DNA of 42,352 nucleotides from Pseudomonadota bacterium (GCA_021846225.1 JAJZCG010000012.1:1-42352), one strand, 5' to 3'; positions 29,389 to 40,812 are shown, counted from the first letter of the stretch. The notes: generated by a model from the sequence alone, not told the origin. Program-made: numbers and translations.

Positions 29389-31064
29389 GTGAGATTATCG
29401 CGTCGGTTACCGCCGGCGATGTTACCGTGAACGGCGTTCTTGCCGCCGAGGCTTTGCGAAAGGCCGCGAAATCCTCCGGCAAGAGCATCGAAGTTGAAGT
29501 GCGCACCAATGAGGGCGTGCTGAACCCGCTTGGCGCCCAGCAGATTGCCGGGGCCAAGCTTGCCGTGCTGGTCGGCAGCGCCGATGCGGCGGACAGCCGG
29601 TTCGCAGGCATTAAAAGCATCCGCGCCACCATCGGCGAAGTACTGGCTGACGCAGGCGCCGTGCTGAGCGGCAGCAAGCCGGTGAGCGTGGCCAAGAAGA
29701 TCGTCGCCATCACCTCCTGCCCCACCGGCATTGCCCATACGTTCATGGCCGCCGAAGGATTGCAGCAGGCCGCCGCCGCGCTGGGCCATGAGATCCGGGT
29801 GGAGACGCAAGGCTCCGTCGGCTCGCAAACCCCGCTGACCGATGCCGAAATCGCCGCCGCCGATCTGGTGCTCATCGCCGCCGACAAGCAGGTGGACCTT
29901 AGCCGGTTCTCCGGCAAGCGCGTGTTCCAGAGCGGCACCAAGCCCGCGATCAACGATGGCCAGAACCTCATCACCAAGGCTCTCGCGGAAGCCACCATGC
30001 AGGCCGGGGGCGCAAAAGCCGCCAGCGCGGCGCCGCAGAAAACCGGCGCCTACAAGCACCTGATGTCGGGCGTTTCGTTCATGATCCCCTTCGTCACCGC
30101 GGGCGGGCTGCTCATCGCGCTCGCCTTCGCCTTCGGCGGCATCTACGCAACCGCCCCATCGCACGCCAACACCTTCGCTGGCGCGCTTTTTGAGATCGGC
30201 GCCAAATCCGCCTTTACGCTGTTCGTGCCGATCCTGGGCGGGTTTATCGCCTACTCCATCGCCGACCGGCCCGGCCTGGCGCCGGGCATGATCGGTGGTC
30301 TGCTCTCCTCGCTGCTCGGCGCAGGGTTTCTGGGCGCCATCGCCGCCGGGTTCCTGGCCGGTTACAGCACCCTCTATCTCAACCGCCACATCAAGCTGCC
30401 ACGCAGCATGGAAGGCTTGAAGCCGGTGTTGATCCTGCCGCTGCTCGGCACGCTGATCACGGGTCTGCTCATGGTCTATGTCATCGGCACGCCGATTGCC
30501 GAAATCCTTGCCTTCCTCACCAACTTCCTCAAGTCCATGCAGGGTTCCTCGGCCATTATCCTCGGCCTGCTGCTCGGCGCGATGATGGCCTTCGACATGG
30601 GCGGCCCGGTGAACAAGGCTGCTTATACCTTCGCGGTCGGCCTGCTCTCCGCCCAGGTCTACACGCCGATGGCCGCTGTGATGGCCGCCGGTATGACTCC
30701 GCCGCTGGCCATCGCGCTGGCAACCTGGCTGTTCCCCGCCCGCTTCTCCGAAGAAGAGCGCGAGGCCGGTCTCTCCACCGGGGCGCTTGGTCTCTCCTTC
30801 ATCACCGAAGGCGCCATCCCCTTCGCGGCGCGCGATCCGTTCCGCGTGATCCCCTGCACCGTCACCGGGTCGGCCATTGCCGGGGCTATTTCCATGGCAG
30901 CCGGTGTGCAGCTGAAAGTTCCGCATGGCGGCATCTTCGTGCTGCCGATCCCCGATGCGGTCACGCATCTTGGCTTCTATGTCATCGCTCTGGTGGCGGG
31001 AACGGTTGTTACCGCGCTGATGCTGGGCGTGGTGAAGAAGAACTTCGTCGAGAAAACCGCCTAA
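29385..31064 (+). CDS. fruA: PTS fructose transporter subunit EIIB'BC
   Basis: 559 aa; degenerate B' domain lacking the Cys motif, then EIIB active site ITSCPTGIAHTFMAAEGL, then EIIC membrane domain. Confidence 0.95.
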   Translation: MSEIIASVTAGDVTVNGVLAAEALRKAAKSSGKSIEVEVRTNEGVLNPLGAQQIAGAKLAVLVGSADAADSRFAGIKSIRATIGEVLADAGAVLSGSKPVSVAKKIVAITSCPTGIAHTFMAAEGLQQAAAALGHEIRVETQGSVGSQTPLTDAEIAAADLVLIAADKQVDLSRFSGKRVFQSGTKPAINDGQNLITKALAEATMQAGGAKAASAAPQKTGAYKHLMSGVSFMIPFVTAGGLLIALAFAFGGIYATAPSHANTFAGALFEIGAKSAFTLFVPILGGFIAYSIADRPGLAPGMIGGLLSSLLGAGFLGAIAAGFLAGYSTLYLNRHIKLPRSMEGLKPVLILPLLGTLITGLLMVYVIGTPIAEILAFLTNFLKSMQGSSAIILGLLLGAMMAFDMGGPVNKAAYTFAVGLLSAQVYTPMAAVMAAGMTPPLAIALATWLFPARFSEEEREAGLSTGALGLSFITEGAIPFAARDPFRVIPCTVTGSAIAGAISMAAGVQLKVPHGGIFVLPIPDAVTHLGFYVIALVAGTVVTALMLGVVKKNFVEKTA

Positions 31065-31069
31065 ATCTG

Positions 31070-31106
31070 GCCGCTTGAGGTTGCCCCGCGCAAGCGGGGC
31101 GGCCTC
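31070..31106 (+). repeat. REP-like hairpin, copy 4, after fruA
   Basis: CCGCTTGAGGTTGCCCCGC-GCAA-GCGGGGCGGCCTC: conserved GYTTGAGGTTG head; 13-bp stem (two G-T wobbles in the RNA) with GCAA tetraloop. Confidence 0.75.
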
Positions 31107-31137
31107 GGGCTTGAAGCCCCCCCCTCTAACAACACCG

Positions 31138-31155
31138 CAGGACCAGCCGGTCCTG
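31138..31155. other. Perfect hairpin CAGGACC-agcc-GGTCCTG in the fruA-zwf intergenic region
   Basis: 7-bp inverted repeat with 4-nt loop, read directly. Confidence 0.6.
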
Positions 31156-31314
31156 CATTTACAGCCGGCTCACGCGGCCGGGCGGTTTTGCGCCGCCACA
31201 GGACGCGGAGAACGTCCGGGGCCGTGCCGTGGCGCGGCACGGTCCTGGATTTCTATTTGCCTTCAAAAGCTTTAACAGCCAATTTGCTTGCGCCAACGTG
31301 AACAAGGAATTGCC

Positions 31315-32793
31315 ATGACCAGCCGCGTCATCCCCGTCGTCCCCTTTGTACTTGTGGTTTTCGGCGCGACCGGCGACCTGGCCCGGCGCAAGCTGCTCCC
31401 GGCGATGTTCCACCGCGACGTGGCCGGACAATTGCCCGACTCGGCAAAAATCATCGGGGCCGCGCGCGGCAAGCTCACCACGGATGGCTTCATCAACATG
31501 GCGCGCGAGTCGGTCATCGAGCATGTGCCCGCCGAGGAGCGCAGCGAAGCCGATGTCGAGCGCTTTCTTGCCCGGCTGGATTATCGCGCGGTGGAGGCCG
31601 ATGACGACGGCGGCTGGCAGGAGCTGGCCCAGGCGCTCACCCCCTACCATGGGCGTGTCAACGTATTTTATCTTGCCACCGGCCCCGCGCTGTTCGGGCC
31701 CATCTGCGAGCGGCTTGGCCGATTCGGAATGGCGCATGCCAACGCCCGCGTGGTGGTGGAGAAGCCGATCGGCAAAAATCTCGAATCCGCGAAGGAGCTG
31801 AACGCGGCCATTGGCAAGGTCTTCCCTGAGGACCGGGTCTACCGGATCGACCATTACCTCGGCAAAGAGGCCGTGCAGAACCTCCTGGCCCTGCGCTTCG
31901 CCAACGGATTGTTCGAGCCGCTATGGAATGCCGCGCATATAGACCATGTGCAGATCACCGTGGCGGAAAGCCTGGGCGTGGAAGGCCGCGCCGGTTATTA
32001 CGACACCGCGGGCGCCCTGCGCGACATGGTGCAGAACCATATTCTGCAGCTGCTTTGCCTGGTGGCCATGGAGCCGCCCGCACGGCTGGACGCTGACGCC
32101 GTGCGCGATGAAAAGCTGAAGGTGCTGCGCGCGTTGAAACCGATTGCCGATGCGCTTTCCACGCAGGCGGTGGTGCGCGGGCAATACCGCGCGGGCGCCT
32201 CCGCAGGCGGCGCGGTGCGGGGATATCTCGACGAATTGGGCGCGGAGACCAGCACCACCGAGACCTTCGTGGCGCTGAAGGCCGAAGTGGAGAACTGGCG
32301 CTGGGCCGGGGTGCCGTTTTATCTGCGCACGGGCAAGAGAATGCCCGAACGGGTGTCGGATATCGTGATCACCTTCCGCCCGCCGCCGCATTCGGTGTTC
32401 GATGCCTCGGCCGGGCCGATCGTGGCGAACAAGCTGGTCATCCGCCTGCAACCCGGCGAGGGGGTGAAGCTCTGGCTGATGACCAAGGATCCCGGGCCGG
32501 GCGGCATGCGCCTGCGCTCAGTGCCGCTGGACATGAGCTTCGCCAGCACCTTCCAGGTGCGCAACCCCGATGCCTATGAGCGCCTGGTGCTGGATGTGGT
32601 GCGCGGCAACCAGACGCTGTTCATGCGCCGCGATGAGGTTGAAGCCGCGTGGACGTGGATCGAGCCGATTCTGGAAGCCTGGTCGAACGCAACGGAGCTG
32701 CCCAAGCCCTATACTGCTGGCACCTGGGGCCCCTCGGCGGCGGTGGCGCTGATCGAGCGTGACGGCCGCACCTGGCTGGACGGCGGCGCATGA
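31315..32793 (+). CDS. zwf: Glucose-6-phosphate 1-dehydrogenase
   Basis: Start MTSRVIPVVPFVLVVFGATGDLARRKLLPAMF at 31315. RIDHYLGKEAVQNLLALRFAN signature. Confidence 0.96.
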   Translation: MTSRVIPVVPFVLVVFGATGDLARRKLLPAMFHRDVAGQLPDSAKIIGAARGKLTTDGFINMARESVIEHVPAEERSEADVERFLARLDYRAVEADDDGGWQELAQALTPYHGRVNVFYLATGPALFGPICERLGRFGMAHANARVVVEKPIGKNLESAKELNAAIGKVFPEDRVYRIDHYLGKEAVQNLLALRFANGLFEPLWNAAHIDHVQITVAESLGVEGRAGYYDTAGALRDMVQNHILQLLCLVAMEPPARLDADAVRDEKLKVLRALKPIADALSTQAVVRGQYRAGASAGGAVRGYLDELGAETSTTETFVALKAEVENWRWAGVPFYLRTGKRMPERVSDIVITFRPPPHSVFDASAGPIVANKLVIRLQPGEGVKLWLMTKDPGPGGMRLRSVPLDMSFASTFQVRNPDAYERLVLDVVRGNQTLFMRRDEVEAAWTWIEPILEAWSNATELPKPYTAGTWGPSAAVALIERDGRTWLDGGA

Positions 32794-33461
32794 TGCAGGA
32801 GTTTTCCTCCCCCGGCGCACTGGCCGAGGCCCTGGCCGATGCCGTGGCGGCAGCGCTGACGGCACGGCTGGCCCGCACGGGCACGGCGGCGCTCGCGGTT
32901 TCGGGCGGCACCACGCCGTTGCGGTTTTTGCAGGCGCTCTCGGCAAAGCCGTTGGACTGGCCGCGCGTGAGCGTGACCCTGGTGGATGACCGCTGGGTGC
33001 CGGAATCCTCCGCCCGCTCCAACGCCGCGCTGGTTAAAAACAACCTGCTGCAAGGTGCGGCGGCGCAGGCCGCCTTCGTGCCGCTGGTGAACGGCGCGGC
33101 CACGCCCGAGGCCGGGCTTGCCGAAGTGGAACAGGCGATTGCCGCCCTGCCCCTGCCCTTCGCGGCGGTGGTGCTCGGCATGGGGCTGGACGGCCACACC
33201 GCCTCCTTCTTCCCCGGCGGCGACCGGCTGGCCGAAGCCCTTGCCCCCAGCCATGGCCAGCGCGTGGAGAGCATGCGCGCCGAAGCCGCCGTTGAGCCGC
33301 GCATCACGCTTACCCTGCCGCTCCTGCTGCAGGCCGATTATGTGGCGCTGCATATTGAAGGCGCCGCCAAGCGCGACTTATTGCAAAGCGGCGCGGCGGC
33401 GCTGCCTGTCCGCGCCGTACTCGCCCGCAATCCCGCCCCCGCTATTTTCTGGAGTCCCTAA
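32790..33461 (+). CDS. pgl: 6-phosphogluconolactonase
   Basis: 223 aa; [51 protein letters not shown]. Confidence 0.95.
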   Translation: MMQEFSSPGALAEALADAVAAALTARLARTGTAALAVSGGTTPLRFLQALSAKPLDWPRVSVTLVDDRWVPESSARSNAALVKNNLLQGAAAQAAFVPLVNGAATPEAGLAEVEQAIAALPLPFAAVVLGMGLDGHTASFFPGGDRLAEALAPSHGQRVESMRAEAAVEPRITLTLPLLLQADYVALHIEGAAKRDLLQSGAAALPVRAVLARNPAPAIFWSP

Positions 33462-33463
33462 AC

Positions 33464-35287
33464 ATGGTTCACCCGCGTATTCAGGACATCACGAGCCGCA
33501 TCATCGCCCGCAGCGAACCGGCGCGCACGGCCTATCTGGCCCGCATCGCGGCGGCAAAAAGCGAGAAGCCGCAGCGCCGGGCGCTGGGTTGCGCCAATCA
33601 GGCGCATGGCTTCGCCGCCTGCGCGCCAGGTGACAAAGCCGTGCTGCGCGGCGGCGATGGCGCCAGCCTTGGCATCGTGACCGCCTATAACGACATGCTC
33701 TCCGCCCATCAGCCTTATGAGCATTTCCCCGATACCATCCGCGCCGCCGCCCGCGCGGCCGGTGGCGTGGCGATGGTGGCCGGCGGCGTGCCCGCGATGT
33801 GCGACGGCATCACCCAGGGCGAGGCGGGCATGGAACTCTCCTTGTTCTCGCGCGATGTCATCGCGCTGGCAACCGCTGTCTCCTTGTCGCACAAAACCTT
33901 CGACGCCGCGGTTTTCCTCGGCATTTGCGACAAGATCGTGCCGGGTCTGGTCATCGGCGCGCTCAGCTTCGGGCATCTGCCCGCCGTCTTTATCCCCGCC
34001 GGGCCGATGACCTCGGGCCTGCCCAATGATGAGAAATCGCGCGTGCGCCAGCTCTATGCCGAAGGCAAGGTGAGCCGCGAGGACCTGCTGGACGCCGAGG
34101 CGAAATCCTACCACGGCCCCGGCACCTGCACCTTCTACGGCACGGCGAACACCAACCAGATGATGATGGAGATCATGGGCCTGCATCTGCCGGGCGCGGC
34201 CTTCATCAATCCCAACACGCCGCTGCGCGACGCGCTCACCACCGCGGCCGCGCAGCGCGCCATGGCCATTACCGCCGCCGGGAACGACTATACGCCGCTC
34301 GGCCTGATCCTGGACGAACGGGCGTTCGTGAACGGCATCGTGGGCCTGCACGCCACCGGCGGCTCGACCAACCATACGCTGCATCTCGTCGCGATGGCGG
34401 CGGCGGCGGGCATCACCCTCACCTGGGATGATTTCTCCGATCTGGCCGAGATCACGCCGTTGCTGGCGCGCATCTATCCCAACGGCTCGGCCGATGTGAA
34501 TCATTTCCATGCCGCCGGGGGCACCGGATTTGTCATCCGGGAGCTGCTTTCCGCCGGTTTGCTGCATGAGGATGTACGCACCGTGGCGGGCGGCGGCCTT
34601 ACCGCCTATGCGGCGGAGCCGAAGCTGGTGGATGGGCAGGTTGCGTGGTTCCCCGCACCCGAGGCCAGCGGCAATGCCAGCGTGCTGCGCGGCGCGGCCG
34701 ATCCGTTCCAGCCCACCGGCGGCCTGCGCGTGCTCGACGGTGCGCTCGGCCGCGCGGTCATCAAAACCTCCGCGGTAAAGCCGGAGCGGCATATCATCGA
34801 GGCGCCCGCGAAAATTTTCCATTCGCAGGAGGAGGTCCAGGCAGCCTTCAAGGCGGGCGAGCTGAACCAGGATACAGTGGTCGTCGTGCGCTTCCAGGGG
34901 CCGAAGGCCAATGGCATGCCCGAGCTGCACAAGCTGATGCCGCCGCTGGGCGTGTTGCAGGACAAGGGCTACCGCGTGGCGCTGGTGACCGATGGCCGGC
35001 TCTCCGGCGCCTCCGGCAAGGTGCCCGCCGCCATTCATGTCACCCCCGAAGCCGCCGATGGCGGGGCCATCGGCAAACTGCGCGATGGCGACATGATCCG
35101 CGTGGACGGCACCAACGGCCATCTCACCATTCTGGTGCCGCCCGATGAATGGGCGGCGCGCACACTGGCAACCGCCGATCTTTCCGCCAACCATTACGGT
35201 ACCGGGCGCGATCTGTTCGCCGCCTTCCGCCACGCTGTCAGCACCGCCGATACGGGTGCGAGCATTTTCACAAAGGGCCTCGCATGA
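33464..35287 (+). CDS. edd: Phosphogluconate dehydratase
   Basis: 607 aa IlvD/Edd family; [71 protein letters not shown]. Confidence 0.96.
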   Translation: MVHPRIQDITSRIIARSEPARTAYLARIAAAKSEKPQRRALGCANQAHGFAACAPGDKAVLRGGDGASLGIVTAYNDMLSAHQPYEHFPDTIRAAARAAGGVAMVAGGVPAMCDGITQGEAGMELSLFSRDVIALATAVSLSHKTFDAAVFLGICDKIVPGLVIGALSFGHLPAVFIPAGPMTSGLPNDEKSRVRQLYAEGKVSREDLLDAEAKSYHGPGTCTFYGTANTNQMMMEIMGLHLPGAAFINPNTPLRDALTTAAAQRAMAITAAGNDYTPLGLILDERAFVNGIVGLHATGGSTNHTLHLVAMAAAAGITLTWDDFSDLAEITPLLARIYPNGSADVNHFHAAGGTGFVIRELLSAGLLHEDVRTVAGGGLTAYAAEPKLVDGQVAWFPAPEASGNASVLRGAADPFQPTGGLRVLDGALGRAVIKTSAVKPERHIIEAPAKIFHSQEEVQAAFKAGELNQDTVVVVRFQGPKANGMPELHKLMPPLGVLQDKGYRVALVTDGRLSGASGKVPAAIHVTPEAADGGAIGKLRDGDMIRVDGTNGHLTILVPPDEWAARTLATADLSANHYGTGRDLFAAFRHAVSTADTGASIFTKGLA

Positions 35288-35931
35288 ACCTCGAAACCAT
35301 TTTGCGCGCAGCACCGGTTATCCCGGTTGTCATCATTGACCATCTCTCGCAGGCGGTGCCGCTCGCGCGCGCGCTCGTCGCCGGGGGATTGCCGGTCATC
35401 GAGATCACCTTGCGTACCGCCGTGGGGCTGGAGGCCATCCGCGCCATCGCGGCGGAGGTGCCCGATGCCATCGTTGGCGCCGGTACCGTGCTGAGCGGCG
35501 AACAGTTTGAAAAAACCGTGGCCGCGGGCGCCAAATTCGCAGTCTCTCCCGGCGCCACCGAGACCCTGCTCGACGCCGTGGCCGGGGCGCAGGTCAAACT
35601 GCTACCCGGTATCGCGAGCGCTTCGGAGGCGATGCGGCTGATCGAACGCGGCTATGAGTTCGCCAAGCTCTTCCCCGCTGAAGCCTCCGGCGGGGCGGCG
35701 TTTTTGTCGTCCATCGCCTCGCCGCTGCCGCAGCTTAAATTCTGCCCGACCGGCGGCATCACGCCCGAATCCGCGCCCCGGTATCTGAAGCTGCCCAACG
35801 TGGTTTGCATCGGCGGTTCCTGGATGGTGAACCGCGCGATGATCGCCGCCGGGGACTGGAGCGCGATTACCGCCGCCGCTGCCCAGGCCGCCGCGCTGAA
35901 TATCCACCGGGGGGGAGCGGCGCATGGATAA
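35284..35931 (+). CDS. eda: 2-dehydro-3-deoxy-phosphogluconate (KDPG) aldolase
   Basis: True start [20 protein letters not shown] at 35284 (ATGA overlap with edd). [24 protein letters not shown] (Schiff-base Lys), CPTGGI. Confidence 0.95.
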   Translation: MNLETILRAAPVIPVVIIDHLSQAVPLARALVAGGLPVIEITLRTAVGLEAIRAIAAEVPDAIVGAGTVLSGEQFEKTVAAGAKFAVSPGATETLLDAVAGAQVKLLPGIASASEAMRLIERGYEFAKLFPAEASGGAAFLSSIASPLPQLKFCPTGGITPESAPRYLKLPNVVCIGGSWMVNRAMIAAGDWSAITAAAAQAAALNIHRGGAAHG

Positions 35932-37504
35932 ACTCTGGGCCGAGCTGGCAGCCGCGGCGCAGGACAGCCCCACCCTGCGCGCGCTGTTCGCGCAGAACCC
36001 CGGCCGGTTCGCTGAATTTTCCGCCGGGCTGGATGATCTGCTGCTCGACTATTCCAAAACAAGCCTGACGGAGCAAAGCCGCGCGCTGCTGCTGCAACTC
36101 GCCGAGGCAACTGAGGTTGCGCAGAAGCGCGATGCGATGTTCGCGGGAGAGAAGATAAACACCACCGAGAACCGCGCGGTGCTGCATACGGCCCTGCGCA
36201 ACATCTCCAATACGCCGGTGAATGTGGACGGGGCGGATGTGATGCCGGAGGTGAATAAAACCCTGGCAGCTTTGTTCAAATTTGCCGAAGCTGTGCGCAC
36301 GGGTGAAATCACCGCCGCGGATGGCGGCGCGTTCAGCGATGTCATCAACATCGGCATCGGCGGCTCAGACCTCGGCCCGGCCATGGTCACCGGCGCGCTG
36401 GCGCCGTATCATGACGGCCCGCGCGTGCATTTCGTCTCCAATGTGGATGGCGCGCATCTGGCCGATACCATCCGCACGCTCGATCCCGCGCGCACGCTCG
36501 TTATCGTCGCCTCGAAAACCTTCACCACCATCGAGACCATGACCAACGCCCATTCGGCGCGGCAATGGATTGTGGAGGCGCTGGGCGAACAGGCGGTGGC
36601 GCGGCATTTCGCCGCTGTGTCAACAGCCCTCGACAAGGGCGCGGTGTTCGGGATTTTGCCTGAGCGGACCTTCGGATTCTGGGACTGGGTGGGCGGGCGC
36701 TATTCCATCTGGTCGGCCATCGGCCTGCCGGTGATGCTGGCCATCGGCGCGGATAATTTCCGGGAATTCCTGGCCGGCGCGCATGAGATGGACCAGCATT
36801 TCCGCACCGCGCCCTTTGCTAACAACCTGCCCGTACTGCTCGCCCTCACCGGCATATGGCACCGCAACGTCTGCGGCTACGCGGCGCGCGCGGTGTTGCC
36901 GTATGATCAGCGTCTCGCGCGCTTCCCGGCGTATCTGCAACAGCTGGACATGGAGTCCAACGGCAAGCGCGTGCGCAAGGACGGCAGCGCCGTGGCGCAA
37001 GCCACCGGCCCGCTCGTGTGGGGCGAACCCGGCACCAACGGCCAGCATGCCTTCTACCAGCTTCTGCACCAGGGCACCGCGGTTATTCCGTGCGAGTTCC
37101 TCATCGCGGCGCAGGGGCATGAACCGGCCATGCGTGAGCACCATAATCTGCTCATCGCCAACTGCCTGGCGCAAACCCGCGCCTTGATGCTCGGCCGCAC
37201 GCTGGAGGAAGCCCATGGCAACCCGCACCGCGTGTTCCCCGGCAACCGCCCCTCGGTCACCCTCGCCTATAACAAGCTGACCCCGCGCACCCTCGGGCGG
37301 CTTATCGCATTATACGAGCACCGCGTGTTCGTTGAAGCCGCCATCTGGGATATCAACGCCTTCGACCAATGGGGCGTGGAACTCGGCAAGGAACTTGCCA
37401 CCGGGTTGCTGCCCATCGTCGCCAGCGGCCGGCCAGATGAAAGTGCCGATTCCTCAACCGCAGGGCTTGTTCTGCACCTCACCAAAAAGGATACCGCGCC
37501 ATGA
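35924..37504 (+). CDS. pgi: Glucose-6-phosphate isomerase
   Basis: 526 aa; [78 protein letters not shown]. Confidence 0.97.
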   Translation: MDKLWAELAAAAQDSPTLRALFAQNPGRFAEFSAGLDDLLLDYSKTSLTEQSRALLLQLAEATEVAQKRDAMFAGEKINTTENRAVLHTALRNISNTPVNVDGADVMPEVNKTLAALFKFAEAVRTGEITAADGGAFSDVINIGIGGSDLGPAMVTGALAPYHDGPRVHFVSNVDGAHLADTIRTLDPARTLVIVASKTFTTIETMTNAHSARQWIVEALGEQAVARHFAAVSTALDKGAVFGILPERTFGFWDWVGGRYSIWSAIGLPVMLAIGADNFREFLAGAHEMDQHFRTAPFANNLPVLLALTGIWHRNVCGYAARAVLPYDQRLARFPAYLQQLDMESNGKRVRKDGSAVAQATGPLVWGEPGTNGQHAFYQLLHQGTAVIPCEFLIAAQGHEPAMREHHNLLIANCLAQTRALMLGRTLEEAHGNPHRVFPGNRPSVTLAYNKLTPRTLGRLIALYEHRVFVEAAIWDINAFDQWGVELGKELATGLLPIVASGRPDESADSSTAGLVLHLTKKDTAP

Positions 37505-38484
37505 AAAAGACCAACCCCACCGTATGGGACAGAAACCTGGCGCTTGAGCTGGTGCGCGTGACCGAGGCCGCCGCCATCGCGGCTTCAAGCTGGATCGGCC
37601 GCGGCAAAAAGAACGAAGCCGACGGCGCGGCGGTGGAGGCAATGCGCAAAGCGTTTGACACCGTGGCGATCTCGGGCACCGTGGTCATCGGCGAAGGGGA
37701 AATGGACGAGGCGCCGATGCTCTTCATCGGCGAGAAAGTCGGCTGCGGCGGCCCGGCGATGGACATTGCCGTGGACCCGCTGGAAGGCACCGAAATCGCC
37801 GCCAAGGGCGCACCCAACGCGCTCGCCGTGGTCGCGCTCGCCGAGCATGGCAATTTTCTGCATGCGCCGGATGTGTATATGGACAAAATCGCCGTCGGCC
37901 CCGGCCTGCCGGAAGGCATCATCTCCCTCGCGGCGCCGGTGGCTGAGAACCTGCGCAATCTGGCGCAGGCAAAACGCTGCGAGATTGCGGACCTGATGGT
38001 GTGCATCCTGGAGCGTGAGCGCCACCAGGAGATCATCGCCCGCTGCCGCGAGGCCGGCGCGCGGATCACCCTGATTGGCGAAGGCGATGTGGCGGGCGTG
38101 ATCGCCGCCTCCCAGCCGGAGACTGGCATCGACATGTACCTTGGCTCAGGCGGCGCGCCGGAGGGCGTTCTGGCCGCGGCCGCGCTGCGCTGCACCGGCG
38201 GGCAGATGCAGGGGCGGCTTCTCTTCGAGGACCAGGCGCAGATAGAACGAGCAAAAACCATGGGCATTACCGACCCCAACCGCATCTACAGCATGACCGA
38301 GATGGCCAAGGGCGACGTAATGTTCGCGGCGACCGGCATCACCTCCGGCCAGATGCTGCGCGGCGTGCAGCGCTTTGGCCATGGCGCCAAAACGCATTCC
38401 ATTGTGATGCGCAGCAAGTCCGGTACGGTGCGCTTCATCGAGGCGCATCACAACTTCCAGAGAAAAACCTGGGGCAACGACTAA
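37501..38484 (+). CDS. glpX: Class II fructose-1,6-bisphosphatase
   Basis: 327 aa; [60 protein letters not shown]. Confidence 0.96.
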   Translation: MKKTNPTVWDRNLALELVRVTEAAAIAASSWIGRGKKNEADGAAVEAMRKAFDTVAISGTVVIGEGEMDEAPMLFIGEKVGCGGPAMDIAVDPLEGTEIAAKGAPNALAVVALAEHGNFLHAPDVYMDKIAVGPGLPEGIISLAAPVAENLRNLAQAKRCEIADLMVCILERERHQEIIARCREAGARITLIGEGDVAGVIAASQPETGIDMYLGSGGAPEGVLAAAALRCTGGQMQGRLLFEDQAQIERAKTMGITDPNRIYSMTEMAKGDVMFAATGITSGQMLRGVQRFGHGAKTHSIVMRSKSGTVRFIEAHHNFQRKTWGND

Positions 38485-38500
38485 AACGAACCAGGTTCAC

Positions 38501-38523
38501 GCCGCCTGCCGCGCGCAGGCGGC
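38501..38523. terminator. Hairpin between convergent glpX and decarboxylase genes (possible bidirectional terminator)
   Basis: GCCGCCTGC-CGCGC-GCAGGCGGC, perfect 9-bp stem; preceded by AGGTT as in the REP-like family. No clear U-tract. Confidence 0.5.
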
Positions 38524-38529
38524 CCGGCC

Positions 38530-40743
38530 TTAACTCTGACCTTCCGGCAGGACCACGCAATCAAGCCTGTAGGTGCCATCTGGCGCTTTGCGCGCACCGT
38601 GGATATCGGTCTCAAAACCGGGAAATTGCCGGTCCCAGGATTCCGCAAAACGCAGATACGCGATGATGGCCGGCAGGGTGACACGCTCACCAGGAAAAAT
38701 CAGCGGAATTCCCGGCGGGTAAGGCACCACCATGCGCGCCAGAATACGACCTTCCAGATGGTCCAGGCCAACCTGCTCGACGCGGTTGCCAACCAGGGCC
38801 GCGTGCGCCATTTGCGGCGTCATCGCGGGTTCCGGCAGATCCGCGAACATTGCACTCTGCAAGGCCAGAACATCACCTTTTTGATAAGCCTCATGCTGGG
38901 CGGCACAAAGTTCCGCCAGACCCATCCGCTCATAATGTTCAGGTGCTGCGCGTACCAGCTCTGGCAAAACATCCGCAAGCGGCGTGTTGGCCTGGTAATG
39001 CGCGCGGAAGGCCAGCAGCTCGGTGATGAGGTTGCTCCATTTGCCGCGTGAAACACCAAGCGTGAAAAGGATGAGGAAATGGTAGATGCCGATTTTCTCG
39101 ACCACGATGCCGCGCGACCATAAAAATTTTGCAACGATGGGCGCTGGAATTCCCGGTGCATGCGCGCCCTCCCCGCCCAGCCCAGGGCAGAGGATTGTCA
39201 CCTTGATCGGGTCGAGCAAAGTGAAATTATCAGTGATATCCGTAAAACCATGCCAGGAATCGCCAGGCTTCAGCGTCCAGTCCTGCTGCTCCAACCCGGC
39301 ACTTTCCGGCTCCCACAGGCGAAACCACCAATCTCCGGCGCGGCCCGACTCTGCGCCAAGCCGGGCGATTCCAGCCCGGAAATCCGCCGCCTCGTGCAGG
39401 GTTTCATCAACCAGGCTGCGCCCGGCGGCACCGCGCATCATACGCGCGGCAACATCGCAAGACGCAATAATGCCATACCAGGGCGAGGTGCTGGAATGCA
39501 TCATGAAAGCCTCGTTGAAGCGATCAGGATCGAGCCGGACTTCGGTGCCTTCCTTGATATGGATCATCGATGCCTGCGAGAAGGCCGCGAGAACCTTGTG
39601 GGTTGACTGGGTAGAGAAAACCAGCGGTGCCACGGGCGCGAGCGTATCGCTCATCGCGTAAAAGCTGCTGTAAAATTCATGGAATTTTGCCTGCGCCAGC
39701 CAGGCTTCATCGAAATGAATCGCTTTTGTGATGGGCGCGAGCGCGGCCTTGACGACATCAGTGTTGACGCACAGACCATCATAAGTTGAGTTCGTGATCG
39801 TGGCGACGCTGAGCCGCGCTCCCGGTGGAAGCCGCGCCGCCAGGGCCTCGGCATCAAATTGCGCGCGCGGGATCGGCCCGATGATGCCATAGGCATTACG
39901 GCTGGGCCGCAGATAAATCGGTTGTGCGCCGGTCATGATCAGCGCATGCACGAGCGATTTATGGCAATTACGGTCAACCAAAACATAATCGCCGGGACCG
40001 ACGAGACCGGACCAAATGATTTTATTGGCGCTGGAGGTACCATTGGTTACAAAAAAGCTTGTGTCGGCGCCAAAGCTTTGAGCCGCCTCGCGCTCGGCCT
40101 CACGCACCGGCCCGGAATGGTCAAGCAGGGACCCAAGCTCTGGAACCGAAACGGAAAGATCCGCCCGCAACGTATTTTCACCAAAAAAACGGTGGAACGC
40201 CTGGCCGACAGGCGAGCGCATGAAGGCAACGCCGCCGCCGTGCCCTGGGGTGTGCCAGGAATATTTCGCAGCATCGGTATAGCGCACAAGTGCCTTGAAA
40301 AACGGCGGCAGCATCGCATCGACATAACGATGAATGGCGCTCGACACATAGCCGGCGATGAAGCCCGGCGTGTCATCGTGCAGGTAGAGATAGCCGTCGA
40401 TACGGCTCATCAGATGGGTCGGCAAATCCTCCTGCATGCGCTGTTCGCCGTAGAGAAAAATCGGCAGATCGGGCGCGCGCGCGAGGGCGAGATCCAGCAG
40501 AGTGGTCAGCGCCTCGATCAATGCGTCGCGCGTCGCGAACCCATCAATTGCGATCAGCACCGCGGAGAGGCCTGTATAAAGAACCCGTCCGGCACTGGCA
40601 TCAGCGATGGTGATCCCTGTCAGCACCCGATGGTTGCGCGCCTCGAACGCGGCCACGAGCGCACTGACGACACGGCCAACCGTCGTCGGGGCGCCAAAGG
40701 CTTCATCAACGACAGCGATGGGATAATCTATGAACTCTCTCAT
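38530..40743 (-). CDS. Orn/Lys/Arg decarboxylase (PLP fold type I, acid-inducible-type class)
   Basis: 737 aa; N-terminal wing domain; YSWHTPGHGGGVAFMRSPVGQAFHRFFGENTLRADLSVSVPELGSLLDHSGP; FVTNGTSSANKIIWSGLV; PLP Lys region STQSTHKVLAAFSQASMIHIK. Confidence 0.93.
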   Translation of the reverse strand: MREFIDYPIAVVDEAFGAPTTVGRVVSALVAAFEARNHRVLTGITIADASAGRVLYTGLSAVLIAIDGFATRDALIEALTTLLDLALARAPDLPIFLYGEQRMQEDLPTHLMSRIDGYLYLHDDTPGFIAGYVSSAIHRYVDAMLPPFFKALVRYTDAAKYSWHTPGHGGGVAFMRSPVGQAFHRFFGENTLRADLSVSVPELGSLLDHSGPVREAEREAAQSFGADTSFFVTNGTSSANKIIWSGLVGPGDYVLVDRNCHKSLVHALIMTGAQPIYLRPSRNAYGIIGPIPRAQFDAEALAARLPPGARLSVATITNSTYDGLCVNTDVVKAALAPITKAIHFDEAWLAQAKFHEFYSSFYAMSDTLAPVAPLVFSTQSTHKVLAAFSQASMIHIKEGTEVRLDPDRFNEAFMMHSSTSPWYGIIASCDVAARMMRGAAGRSLVDETLHEAADFRAGIARLGAESGRAGDWWFRLWEPESAGLEQQDWTLKPGDSWHGFTDITDNFTLLDPIKVTILCPGLGGEGAHAPGIPAPIVAKFLWSRGIVVEKIGIYHFLILFTLGVSRGKWSNLITELLAFRAHYQANTPLADVLPELVRAAPEHYERMGLAELCAAQHEAYQKGDVLALQSAMFADLPEPAMTPQMAHAALVGNRVEQVGLDHLEGRILARMVVPYPPGIPLIFPGERVTLPAIIAYLRFAESWDRQFPGFETDIHGARKAPDGTYRLDCVVLPEGQS

Positions 40744-40812
40744 TGTGCGGGGATAAACTCCGTGCAGCCCTGGCGATGGGTGCCGCCGCCTGGGAAAAGA
40801 TAAAAACGCGGC

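Noticed and set aside
29385-29700. Degenerate N-terminal B' domain of FruA as evidence of a pseudogene
   Set aside because: A Cys-less B' domain is normal for FruA-type EIIB'BC; the downstream EIIB active site and EIIC are intact.
29355-30968. 537-aa antisense ORF opposite fruA
   Set aside because: Shadow frame; composition is Gly/Asp/Glu/His biased and lacks a domain. FruA on the plus strand is certain.
33458-35314. 618-aa antisense ORF opposite edd
   Set aside because: Shadow frame of a strongly recognised Edd protein; Gly/His/Arg-rich sequence with no motif.
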